From Oribacterium sp. UBA4274 (GTDB lineage: Bacteria; Bacillota; Clostridia; Lachnospirales; Lachnospiraceae), in assembly GCA_002396005.1 (NCBI GenBank), contig DGVW01000026.1, positions 1 to 22,052 of the forward strand: a DNA stretch of 22,052 nt. The letters are read 5' to 3'. Under the pieces are notes generated by a model. It worked only from the letters and a program-made list of their open reading frames with translations. It ran no database searches and had not been told where the DNA came from. A program made the position numbers and the translations under genes. Numbering within the stretch: the stretch's first letter is position 1; each line of letters begins with the position of its first letter. Of the stretch, positions 15,367-21,716 are shown in pieces.

Positions 15367-17025
15367 TTAGCCCTTAAGAATGATATTCTTTATTGATTTT
15401 CCTGGTGGAATCATAGGGAGTACTTTTTCATCCTGATTGATATGACAATCTATAAGGTATGCTCCCTTGTCTCCGGTGTCAGTTTCTGTAAGAACCTTTT
15501 CCAGCTCCTCAAGTGTGGCAACTGAATAACCCTTTGCGCCAAATGCGTTAGCCAGAGCTGCAAAATCAGTCTTGCGATTAAGAGTTGTCTGAGAATATCT
15601 TCCTTCATAGAAGATACCCTGCCACTGTCTGACCATTCCGAGAACGTTGTTATCAAGGACTACGATGGTGATAGGCAGATCCTGACTTACAACTGTACAT
15701 AGCTCGTTAAGATTCATTCCGAAAGATCCTTCAGAAGTGAAAAGAACTGTTCTTTTACGACCGGAACCTATGCATCCTCCTATTGCTGCTCCGAGACCAT
15801 ATCCCATGGTTCCGAGTCCGCCGGATGTAAGTAATGTACGAGGCTGTTCAAAGTCATAATACTGTACTGTCCACATCTGGTGCTGTCCTACATCTGTTGC
15901 AACGACTGTGCTGTCCTGCATATGCCTGCGAACAGCTTCAATGATGTTTTTAGGACAGAACTCTCCGGGACGGTCAGGAGTTTTTGTCTTTTTAAACTCA
16001 GTGATCTCCTCACGCCATTCCGGATGACGAACCCCCTTTAAATCCTTTAAAAGATCCTGAAGGATAGCCTTGACATCACCTTGCAAACAGAAATCCGGGT
16101 CAACATTTTTACCAAACTCAGCCTTATCTATATCGATATGTATAACAGTGCACTTTTTGGTGTATTCATTGAGATCTCCGGTTGCTCTGTCGGAGAAACG
16201 AACACCGATGGCAAGCATCAGATCACACTCGGACTGAGCTTTGGAAGCGGCATATTCACCATGCATACCACACATACCGAGATTGTAATCATAGGAGTCC
16301 GGTAATGCTGTTCTGCCCATCATACTGAGACCTACAGGGGCATCCAGACGATGACTGAGCTCAAGTACCTCCTGTTCGGCTGAGGCTGCTATAACACCGC
16401 CTCCGCAGTATATAAAAGGTTTAGTGCTGTTTCGTATAGCCTCAAGCACCTTATCCTTTACGTAAGGGAGCTTTGGCTTGTCAGGCATACGCGGAACTAC
16501 CGCAATGCCATATTCACAAGTATCAGTCTGGACATTTTTAGGTATGTCTATAAGAACAGGACCTTTACGACCGGAATTGGCAATAAGGAAAGCTTCTTTG
16601 ATGGTCTGCTCAAGCTCCTGTACATGGCGAACCATGAAATTATGCTTTACGATAGGCTGTGTGATACCGACGATATCAACTTCCTGAAAACTGTCACGAC
16701 CGAGAGCATTGACAGAAACATTGCCGGTGATGGCTACAAGTGGAACCGAATCCAGATTGGCATTGGCGATACCTGTTACAAGATTGGTAGCGCCCGGACC
16801 GGAGGTAGCGATAACAACACCGGTTTTTCCGCTGGCACGGGCATAACCGTCTGCAGCATGGCAGGCACCTTGCTCATGAGCTGTGATTACATGATCGATC
16901 CTGTCGCTGTATTTATAAAGCTCATCGTAAATATCGAGAACCGCACCGCCGGGATAACCGAAAACTGTGTCAACTCCCTGCCTGAGCAGTTCTTCTATCA
17001 AGATTGTTGCTCCTTTTAATCTCAT
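15367..17025 (-). CDS. ilvB: Acetolactate synthase large subunit, first gene of the operon
   Basis: A 552-aa acetohydroxyacid synthase catalytic subunit of usual length. Catalytic Glu51 is in AHEQGACHAADGYAR. The FAD-binding middle domain is about 190-330. The C-terminal TPP domain has LDNNVLGMVRQWQ at 457-469, with the metal-ligand Asn459. The normal GDG metal motif reads S431-E432-G433 (TSEGSFGMNLNEL), so the magnesium-binding Asp is a Glu; I checked the codons at 15727-15735 (TCT GAA GGA). AAAGGAG precedes the ATG by about 8 nt. It is the first structural gene after the attenuator at 17137-17292, and it is followed by the 84-aa ACT subunit. It is the most likely main biosynthetic enzyme, although the SEG motif needs a check of activity. 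Confidence 0.93.
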   Translation of the reverse strand: MRLKGATILIEELLRQGVDTVFGYPGGAVLDIYDELYKYSDRIDHVITAHEQGACHAADGYARASGKTGVVIATSGPGATNLVTGIANANLDSVPLVAITGNVSVNALGRDSFQEVDIVGITQPIVKHNFMVRHVQELEQTIKEAFLIANSGRKGPVLIDIPKNVQTDTCEYGIAVVPRMPDKPKLPYVKDKVLEAIRNSTKPFIYCGGGVIAASAEQEVLELSHRLDAPVGLSMMGRTALPDSYDYNLGMCGMHGEYAASKAQSECDLMLAIGVRFSDRATGDLNEYTKKCTVIHIDIDKAEFGKNVDPDFCLQGDVKAILQDLLKDLKGVRHPEWREEITEFKKTKTPDRPGEFCPKNIIEAVRRHMQDSTVVATDVGQHQMWTVQYYDFEQPRTLLTSGGLGTMGYGLGAAIGGCIGSGRKRTVLFTSEGSFGMNLNELCTVVSQDLPITIVVLDNNVLGMVRQWQGIFYEGRYSQTTLNRKTDFAALANAFGAKGYSVATLEELEKVLTETDTGDKGAYLIDCHINQDEKVLPMIPPGKSIKNIILKG

Positions 17026-17107
17026 CTTAGTACTCCTTTTATTATAAATTACTAAAGATCAGGCCAATTCCCTTCATATAACTATACAACTATTTGACTG
17101 AAATATC

Positions 17108-17136
17108 TAAGGAAACACTTTAATCTGCGTTTTCCT
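17108..17136. repeat. Hairpin between the attenuator and ilvB, similar to the uxaC palindrome end
   Basis: TAAGGAAAC and GTTTTCCTA form inverted arms around a 12-nt loop, directly beyond the U-run of the attenuator. The minus-strand words AGGAAAACGCAGATTA resemble AGGAAACGCTGATTA at 3959. It may be a remnant of the same element family, or it may only stabilise the read-through mRNA. Confidence 0.4.
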
Positions 17137-17172
17137 AAAAAAATAACCCTGCAGACGTAAAGCTGCAAGGTT
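17137..17172 (-). terminator. Attenuator terminator in the ilv leader
   Basis: On the minus strand AACCTTGCAG (17163-17172) pairs with CTGCAGGGTT (17145-17154), a 10-bp stem with an 8-nt loop, followed by A and seven Us. It stands between the leader peptide and ilvB, so transcripts ending here would never reach the structural genes. Its left arm is shared with the antiterminator. Confidence 0.88.
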
Positions 17173-17213
17173 AAAAAACAAAATCAGTCTTTATTACTCT
17201 TGAAAAGCTTTAC
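17157..17213 (-). promoter_or_regulatory. Antiterminator of the ilv attenuator
   Basis: GTAAAGCT (complement of 17206-17213, leader codons 27-29) is exactly complementary to AGCTTTAC (complement of 17157-17164). CAAG (17199-17202) also pairs with CTTG (17166-17169). This fold uses the left arm and loop of the terminator, so the two exclude each other. The upstream strand lies inside the footprint of a ribosome at the leader stop codon but beyond one stalled at codons 7-20. Confidence 0.75.
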
Positions 17214-17292
17214 ACAAATAAGCATTATTGCTAATGACAATAATGTTCACCAGAATAATAATGACAGATAGAATTGAACTGAAATTATTCAT
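17194..17292 (-). CDS. Ile/Leu/Val-rich leader peptide of the ilv operon
   Basis: A 32-codon reading frame, ATG (17290-17292) to TAA (17194-17196), too short for ordinary gene calling. Residues 7-20 read ILSVIIILVNIIVI, so 12 of 14 codons are Ile, Leu or Val; the whole peptide has 7 Ile, 3 Leu and 3 Val. This is the design of the enteric ilvGMEDA leader peptide, where slow translation at these codons senses shortage of the charged tRNAs. It lies between a near-consensus promoter and a terminator, upstream of ilvB. An 8-bp hairpin (CATTATTG/CAATAATG) inside the coding part could be the pause or protector stem. The ribosome binding site is poor (AGAAAGG about 11-17 nt upstream), which is the weakest part of the case. 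Confidence 0.85.
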   Translation of the reverse strand: MNNFSSILSVIIILVNIIVISNNAYLCKAFQE

Positions 17293-17330
17293 GCTTCTTT
17301 GCGTGCCTTTCTGTTAAAATATATACAATA

Positions 17331-17359
17331 ATTATGCGATTATAATATCATACTGTCAA
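17331..17359 (-). promoter_or_regulatory. Promoter of the ilv operon
   Basis: On the minus strand TTGACA (17354-17359) and CATAAT (17331-17336) are separated by 17 bp. The start would be at about 17323-17325, some 30 nt before the leader peptide. An inverted repeat ATATCA-TGGC-TGATAT (17373-17388) lies just upstream of the -35 and could be a regulator site. I saw no T-box motif and no clear CodY box. Confidence 0.75.
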
Positions 17360-17397
17360 TTAACAATAAGTTATATCAGCCATGATATCAATCTCTT

Positions 17398-18705
17398 CTA
17401 GGATTTAGGATTAAGTGAGTTGATGAATTGCTGTGCTACTCTTCCTGTATGACCGCTCTTTCTTACGGACCAGACATTGGCAGCTGCCAGAAGCTCTTTT
17501 TCCGGCATATCTATACCATGTTTTCTGGCAAGACTGATAACTATCTTCTGGAATTCCTGAACACTTGGCTTGGTATAAAGAACATTTAGTCCGAAACGAT
17601 CCACAAGGGACAACTTTTCTTCCAAAGTGTCTGAGTGGTGCACATCGCCGCCGTGACCCATATCGTCACGGTCATTGGTACTTTCTTTTATCAGGTGTCT
17701 GCGATTTGATGTTGCGTATATCAGTATGTTATCAGGCTTGGTCTCAAAGCCGCCTTCGATAACTGCTTTCAGATATTTATATTCAATTTCAAAATCCTCA
17801 AAGGACAGATCATCCATATATATGATGAACTTATAATTTCGTCCCTTTATCTTAGAGATTACGTAGGATAAATCCTTGAACTGATGCTTGTAAATCTCGA
17901 TAAGTCTTAACCCTTTCGGATAGAATTCATTGAGAGTGGCTTTTATGGTCGTGGACTTACCTGTTCCGGCATCACCGTACAGCAATACGTTATTTGCCCC
18001 TCTTCCTTCGAGAAAAGCCAGTGTATTGTCGTAAACCTGCTGCTTCTGTAGTTCATAACCTATGAGGTCATCGTAATTAACTGTATCAAGATTGTTTATA
18101 GGTATGAGTTCCGGTGAACCATCAGGTTTGTTTCTTATCCTGAAAGCCTTATTGAGACCAAACATTCCTACTCCGTGAGTAGCATAATAATCAGCTACAG
18201 CTGCGTGAAAGTCAGAAACAGTCTGTGCATTGACGAGTTTATCTTTAAGGGAGTTGACTGCTTTGGAAATATAGCTGTAATACATTCGCTCATGTTTTTT
18301 TACTGCATCATATTTCTGCAGATTTGAGAAACAATCCATAGAAAGAATTGACTCAAGCTCAGAAAAATCATAATGCAGGAGTTCTATGAGCTGTTGATAA
18401 TCATGATCCGCGAATTTTGATGCAGTACCTTCCGGCATGATGGAATTCTCTGAAACCATAGCAAGAGGATTTTCATCTATCATGAGCAGAAAGGTTATGT
18501 AGGCTGCCCATAGATTATCGGTGAAACCATATGTGGTGGCTGTCTCCATGATATGATGAACCTCATCGTAGCATTGGGATATCATGGCATGAACGGTTTC
18601 AAAATCTGATCTTTTGGCAGCAGCATCAATGTTTGCAATAGTATTTAGAGTTTTGTCATGCTTTATATTTCCATAGATTATAAGATTTGCCAGGAGAGTT
18701 TTCAT
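17398..18705 (-). CDS. DUF815-family AAA+ ATPase
   Basis: A 435-aa protein of the DUF815 family of AAA+-like ATPases, whose cellular role is not established. The N-terminal 190 residues are mostly helical with no motif I recognise. Walker A is GDAGTGKS at 244-251 (NNVLLYGDAGTGKSTTI) and Walker B IIYMDD at 294-299. YATSNRRHLIKE (sensor-1 like) and a variable loop with DDMGHGGDVHHSDT follow. There is no signal peptide or membrane segment, so it is cytosolic. GGAGGAG lies 4-5 nt before the ATG. It lies between ilvC and the ilv operon on the same strand but is separated from ilvC by a terminator and from ilvB by a promoter, so a shared role is not implied. Confidence 0.87.
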   Translation of the reverse strand: MKTLLANLIIYGNIKHDKTLNTIANIDAAAKRSDFETVHAMISQCYDEVHHIMETATTYGFTDNLWAAYITFLLMIDENPLAMVSENSIMPEGTASKFADHDYQQLIELLHYDFSELESILSMDCFSNLQKYDAVKKHERMYYSYISKAVNSLKDKLVNAQTVSDFHAAVADYYATHGVGMFGLNKAFRIRNKPDGSPELIPINNLDTVNYDDLIGYELQKQQVYDNTLAFLEGRGANNVLLYGDAGTGKSTTIKATLNEFYPKGLRLIEIYKHQFKDLSYVISKIKGRNYKFIIYMDDLSFEDFEIEYKYLKAVIEGGFETKPDNILIYATSNRRHLIKESTNDRDDMGHGGDVHHSDTLEEKLSLVDRFGLNVLYTKPSVQEFQKIVISLARKHGIDMPEKELLAAANVWSVRKSGHTGRVAQQFINSLNPKS

Positions 18706-18727
18706 TTTGCTCCTCCGAAAATGTGTT

Positions 18728-18765
18728 AAAAAGGCCAGCGTTAACTTCCGTAACGTCTGGCCTTT
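18728..18765 (-). terminator. Intrinsic terminator of ilvC
   Basis: On the minus strand AAAGGCCAG-(A)-CGTTA pairs with TAACG-CTGGCCTTT around a 7-nt loop, followed by Us. With one bulge the stem is about 14 bp. It lies 40 bp past the ilvC stop and just before the DUF815 gene. Confidence 0.85.
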
Positions 18766-18804
18766 GAAATCATAATTTGTGAAACACTATTGATCAGGGT
18801 TTCA

Positions 18805-19824
18805 TTAGTTGTTGACAAGCTTGTCTGACTCGTTGTTCCAGCTGTAAAGCTTTCTGATCTCAGCACCAACTTTCTCAGCAGGATGCTCGGCAGCCTTTGC
18901 TCTCATAGCCTGGAAATGAACCTTACCGTTGTTCATATCCTGAAGGAATTCAGATGCAAATGTTCCATCCTGAATATCTGCAAGAATCTTCTTCATAGCT
19001 TTCTTTGTATCTTCTGTAACGATTTTAGGACCTGTTACATAATCACCGAATTCTGCTGTGTTAGAGATTGAATATCTCATACCTGCGAAACCTGACTGAT
19101 AGATGAGATCTACGATAAGCTTCATCTCATGTACACACTCGAAATATGCATTACGTGGATCATATCCTGCCTCAACCAGAGTCTCGAAACCTGCCTGCAT
19201 AAGTGCACATACACCGCCGCAGAGAACAGCCTGCTCACCGAAAAGATCGGTCTCAGTCTCAGTCTTGAATGTTGTCTCAAGAAGACCTGCACGTGCTCCA
19301 CCGATACCTGCACCATAAGCAAGAGCTGTATCAAGTGCGTGACCTGTAGCATCCTGATGAATAGCCACAAGACAAGGAGTTCCCTTACCTGCCTGATACT
19401 CTGAACGTACAGTATGACCAGGAGCCTTAGGGGCAATCATGGCAACGTCAACGTCTTTAGGAGGAACGATAAGCTTGTAGTTGATGTTGAAACCGTGAGC
19501 GAACATAAGCATATCGCCTGCCTTTAAGTTAGGCTCAACATCCTTTTTGTACATACCTGCCTGAAGTTCATCGTTGATGAGGATCATAATGATATCAGAC
19601 TGCTTTACAGCCTCAGCTGTAGGAAGTACTGTAAGACCCTGAGATTCAGCCTTGGCCTTTGATTTGGATCCTTCGTAAAGACCTACAACTACATCACATC
19701 CTGACTCTTTAAGATTAAGAGCATGGGCATGACCCTGAGAGCCATATCCGATGATGCAGATTTTCTTGCCCTTAAGGAAAGAGATGTCACAGTCTTTTTC
19801 ATAAAATAATCTTGGTTCTGCCAT
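18805..19824 (-). CDS. ilvC: Ketol-acid reductoisomerase (class I)
   Basis: A 339-aa enzyme that isomerises and reduces 2-acetolactate or 2-aceto-2-hydroxybutyrate to the dihydroxy acids of the valine and isoleucine pathways, using NAD(P)H and magnesium. The Rossmann motif GYGSQGHAHALNLKESG begins at 26. The cofactor-selecting loop follows the second strand (VVVGLYEGSKSKAKAE), where many relatives have GLREGSKSW; the Arg is Tyr here, so cofactor preference should be measured. The metal ligands lie in the C-terminal knotted domain (ETDLFGEQAVLCGG and the HEMKLIVDLIYQSG region). The length is class I. The start at 19824 follows GGAGG by 8-9 nt; the frame upstream is AT-rich and not conserved. 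It is transcribed alone from its own promoter, apart from the ilvB operon. Confidence 0.96.
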   Translation of the reverse strand: MAEPRLFYEKDCDISFLKGKKICIIGYGSQGHAHALNLKESGCDVVVGLYEGSKSKAKAESQGLTVLPTAEAVKQSDIIMILINDELQAGMYKKDVEPNLKAGDMLMFAHGFNINYKLIVPPKDVDVAMIAPKAPGHTVRSEYQAGKGTPCLVAIHQDATGHALDTALAYGAGIGGARAGLLETTFKTETETDLFGEQAVLCGGVCALMQAGFETLVEAGYDPRNAYFECVHEMKLIVDLIYQSGFAGMRYSISNTAEFGDYVTGPKIVTEDTKKAMKKILADIQDGTFASEFLQDMNNGKVHFQAMRAKAAEHPAEKVGAEIRKLYSWNNESDKLVNN

Positions 19825-19881
19825 TTTTATAATCCTCCAAAATATAGTAATATAATAAAAATTGCTTATGTAATTAATAAA

Positions 19882-19909
19882 ATTATAGTACGGCAAAATG
19901 AAAAAGCAA
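19882..19909 (-). promoter_or_regulatory. Promoter of ilvC
   Basis: On the minus strand TTGCTT (19904-19909) and TATAAT (19882-19887) are 16 bp apart. The short, AT-rich leader of about 50 nt shows no peptide or attenuator, unlike the ilvB operon. Confidence 0.6.
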
Positions 19910-19965
19910 TAAAAATTATAAAAACGTAATATGATATAACTTCATAGAATGTATAACCAGAGAAT

Positions 19966-20002
19966 AAAAAAAGCAGACATAGCTTCATATTATGTCTGCT
20001 TT
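19966..20002 (-). terminator. Intrinsic terminator of the FAD oxidoreductase gene
   Basis: AAAGCAGACATA and TATGTCTGCTTT form a perfect 12-bp stem with a 9-nt loop, followed by Us on the minus strand. It separates the oxidoreductase from ilvC, so the oxidoreductase is a single-gene transcript. Confidence 0.92.
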
Positions 20003-20076
20003 GTAAATGTTTGATTGTAAAAGGTAAACGAAATTAAATTCAGTTGTAATAATTGCACAACTACCGGTCGGATTAA

Positions 20077-21456
20077 TTATCCGATGCGCTTTGCAATCTC
20101 TCTGGCAACATACACACCGCTGGCTGAAGCATGTGACAGTGAGTGTGTGACACCACTTCCGTCTCCGATGACAAAAAGTTCAGGATATATGGTTTCCAGA
20201 TTTTCATCGACCGAAACTTCCATATTGTAAAACTTAACTTCAACACCATACAGTAAAGTGTCATCATTGGCAGTACCCGGTGCAATCTTGTCCAGGGCAT
20301 AAATCATCTCAATGATGCCGTCGAGGATACGCTTAGGAAGTACCAGACTCAGATCTCCCGGAGTTGCCTTGAGAGTCGGTCTTACAGTACCCTCTTCTAT
20401 ACGTTTTACGGTACTGCGGCGTCCTCTTTCCAGATCGCCGAATCTCTGTACGATAACTCCGCCTCCAAGCATATTGGACAGACGTGCGATACTTTCGCCA
20501 TAACCGTTACTGTCCTTGAAAGGCTCTGAAAAATGCTTGCTTACAAGAAGGGCAAAGTTGGTGTTGTCAGTCTGCAATGCAGGATCTTCATAGCTGTGAC
20601 CGTTAACTGTTATGATGCCGTTAGTGTTTTCATTAACAACTGCACCGTGTGGGTTCATACAGAAGGTACGCACCTTATCTTCAAATTTCTGAGTCTGATA
20701 AACTATCTTGCCTTCATAAAGCTCACTTGTGATATCCTCAAACACAACTGCGGGGAGTTCAACACGTACGCCAAGATCAACTCTGTTAGACTTGGTAGGA
20801 ATGTTCAGATCCTCGCATACTGTTTCCATCCATTTGCTGCCGCTGCGGCCGACAGATATGATGCAGTACTTACATGCTGCAGTGCCGTCCTTGAAATCAA
20901 CCTCATAGCCATCGTCAAGCTTACGAACTTTTTCGATAGGAGTACGGAAGAAGAAATGCACCTTGTCCTTCAGCTCCTCATAAATGTTTTTCAAAACTAT
21001 GTAGTTTTTATCTGTTCCCAGATGACGAACAGAGGCATCAAGCAGTGACAGCTTACTCTGGATACATCTCTTTTTGAACTCGGATCCGGAAGTTGAGTAA
21101 AGTTTTGTTCCCTCTCCTCCATGACTCATGTTGATAGTATCGACATACTTCATTAGGTCAGTAGCGGTATCCCTGCCTACGTGCTCATAAAGTGTACCGC
21201 CGAAAGCATTGGTAATGTTATACTTGCCGTCTGAAAATGCTCCTGCACCACCGAAACCGCTCATGATAGAACATGTCGGACAGTTGATACATGATTTTAT
21301 TTTATCTCCATCAATTGGACATTTTCTCTTTTCAAGAGGATTGCCGGATTCGTATACTGCGATATCAAGATCCGGGCATAATTTTATAAGTTCGTATGCT
21401 GCAAAAATTCCTCCCGGTCCCGCACCGATGATAATTACATCAAAATTAGTGTTCAT
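20077..21456 (-). CDS. Uncharacterised FAD-dependent oxidoreductase (COG2509-like)
   Basis: A 459-aa flavoprotein of the NAD(P)/FAD-dependent oxidoreductase superfamily, best matching the 'uncharacterised FAD-dependent dehydrogenase' group. The FAD-binding Rossmann motif GAGPGG is at 11-16 (DVIIIGAGPGGIFAAYEL). A cysteine cluster C56, C59 and C62 (CINCPTC) is followed by GFGGAGAFSDGK at 67-78, both typical of this group; the cysteines may be redox-active or bind a metal. The C-terminal GDGSGVTHSLSHASASG is the second FAD contact. No membrane segment. Substrate unknown. GGGAG lies 6 nt before the ATG. It is transcribed alone, behind a purine-type riboswitch (21474-21572), which suggests a link with purine metabolism, although nothing in the protein itself shows that. 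Confidence 0.85.
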   Translation of the reverse strand: MNTNFDVIIIGAGPGGIFAAYELIKLCPDLDIAVYESGNPLEKRKCPIDGDKIKSCINCPTCSIMSGFGGAGAFSDGKYNITNAFGGTLYEHVGRDTATDLMKYVDTINMSHGGEGTKLYSTSGSEFKKRCIQSKLSLLDASVRHLGTDKNYIVLKNIYEELKDKVHFFFRTPIEKVRKLDDGYEVDFKDGTAACKYCIISVGRSGSKWMETVCEDLNIPTKSNRVDLGVRVELPAVVFEDITSELYEGKIVYQTQKFEDKVRTFCMNPHGAVVNENTNGIITVNGHSYEDPALQTDNTNFALLVSKHFSEPFKDSNGYGESIARLSNMLGGGVIVQRFGDLERGRRSTVKRIEEGTVRPTLKATPGDLSLVLPKRILDGIIEMIYALDKIAPGTANDDTLLYGVEVKFYNMEVSVDENLETIYPELFVIGDGSGVTHSLSHASASGVYVAREIAKRIG

Positions 21457-21473
21457 GCTATCTCCCTCACATC

Positions 21474-21532
21474 AAAACTGCCGTTACAGCAGCCTATGAC
21501 AAATAAAGGTCATAAGATACTGTTAACGGCAG
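21474..21532 (-). terminator. Riboswitch expression platform: terminator-like hairpin
   Basis: On the minus strand CTGCCGTTA-(A)-CAG (21520-21532) pairs with CTGTAACGGCAG (21478-21489), and TATGAC (21509-21514) with GTCATA (21495-21500) inside it. Four Us follow (21474-21477). The left arm uses helix P3/loop L3 and the 3' strand of P1 of the aptamer, so hairpin and aptamer exclude each other. That arrangement predicts that ligand binding turns the gene on. The short U-run leaves a translational mechanism possible. Confidence 0.7.
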
Positions 21533-21572
21533 CTTGTAGAAACGCCCAACCATATAATGGGCATATTATGAC
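21509..21572 (-). promoter_or_regulatory. Purine (guanine-type) riboswitch aptamer, divergent
   Basis: The 64-nt minus-strand segment matches the three-way junction of the purine riboswitch. P1 is GTCATAA/TTATGAC. P2 is GCCCA/TGGGC with loop TATATGG (consensus GAUAUGG). Junction J2/3 is GTTTCTAC, identical to the xpt aptamer. P3 is CTG/CAG with loop CCGTTAA (consensus CCGUAAA), so the GG/CC loop-loop contact is kept. The base just before the P1 3' strand, which pairs with the ligand, is C (complement of 21516), the guanine-sensing form. Departures: J1/2 is one base short, P3 is short, and J3/1 reads TATC where xpt has GAC, so A73 is replaced by U. Specificity may be altered. Confidence 0.75.
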
Positions 21573-21578
21573 GATAAA

Positions 21579-21607
21579 ATTTTAATGGTTTTATAAATTA
21601 TCGTCAA
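21579..21607 (-). promoter_or_regulatory. Promoter of the riboswitch-controlled gene
   Basis: On the minus strand TTGACG (21602-21607) and TAAAAT (21579-21584) are 17 bp apart. Transcription would start at about 21571-21573, the first bases of riboswitch helix P1. Confidence 0.65.
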
Positions 21608-21672
21608 GGAAAACGTTTATGAAATAAAATAAATCAAAAGTTAAAACCTAAGAACGCTGATGATAAAACCAT

Positions 21673-21700
21673 GCCAATGAAGAATCGGGTCTTAATTGGC
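21673..21700 (-). terminator. Probable weak terminator of metY
   Basis: GCCAAT-T-AAGA pairs with TCTT-C-ATTGGC around a CCCGAT loop on the minus strand, followed by ATGG and four Us. It lies 16 bp past the metY stop. The gap before the U-run makes it a weak candidate. Confidence 0.5.
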
Positions 21701-21716
21701 TTTAAAAAGAATAAGC

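Noticed and set aside
12170..17025. Recent tandem duplication of ilvB
   Set aside because: The two proteins differ throughout, including loop lengths and motif residues, so they are old paralogues.
17373..17388. CodY or other known regulator box at the ilv promoter
   Set aside because: The inverted repeat ATATCA/TGATAT does not match the CodY consensus (AATTTTCWGAAAATT); left as an unassigned inverted repeat only.
17026..17397. T-box riboswitch in the ilv leader
   Set aside because: No T-box consensus (AGGGTGG...ACCGCG) or stem I pattern is present; the peptide plus hairpin layout explains the leader better.
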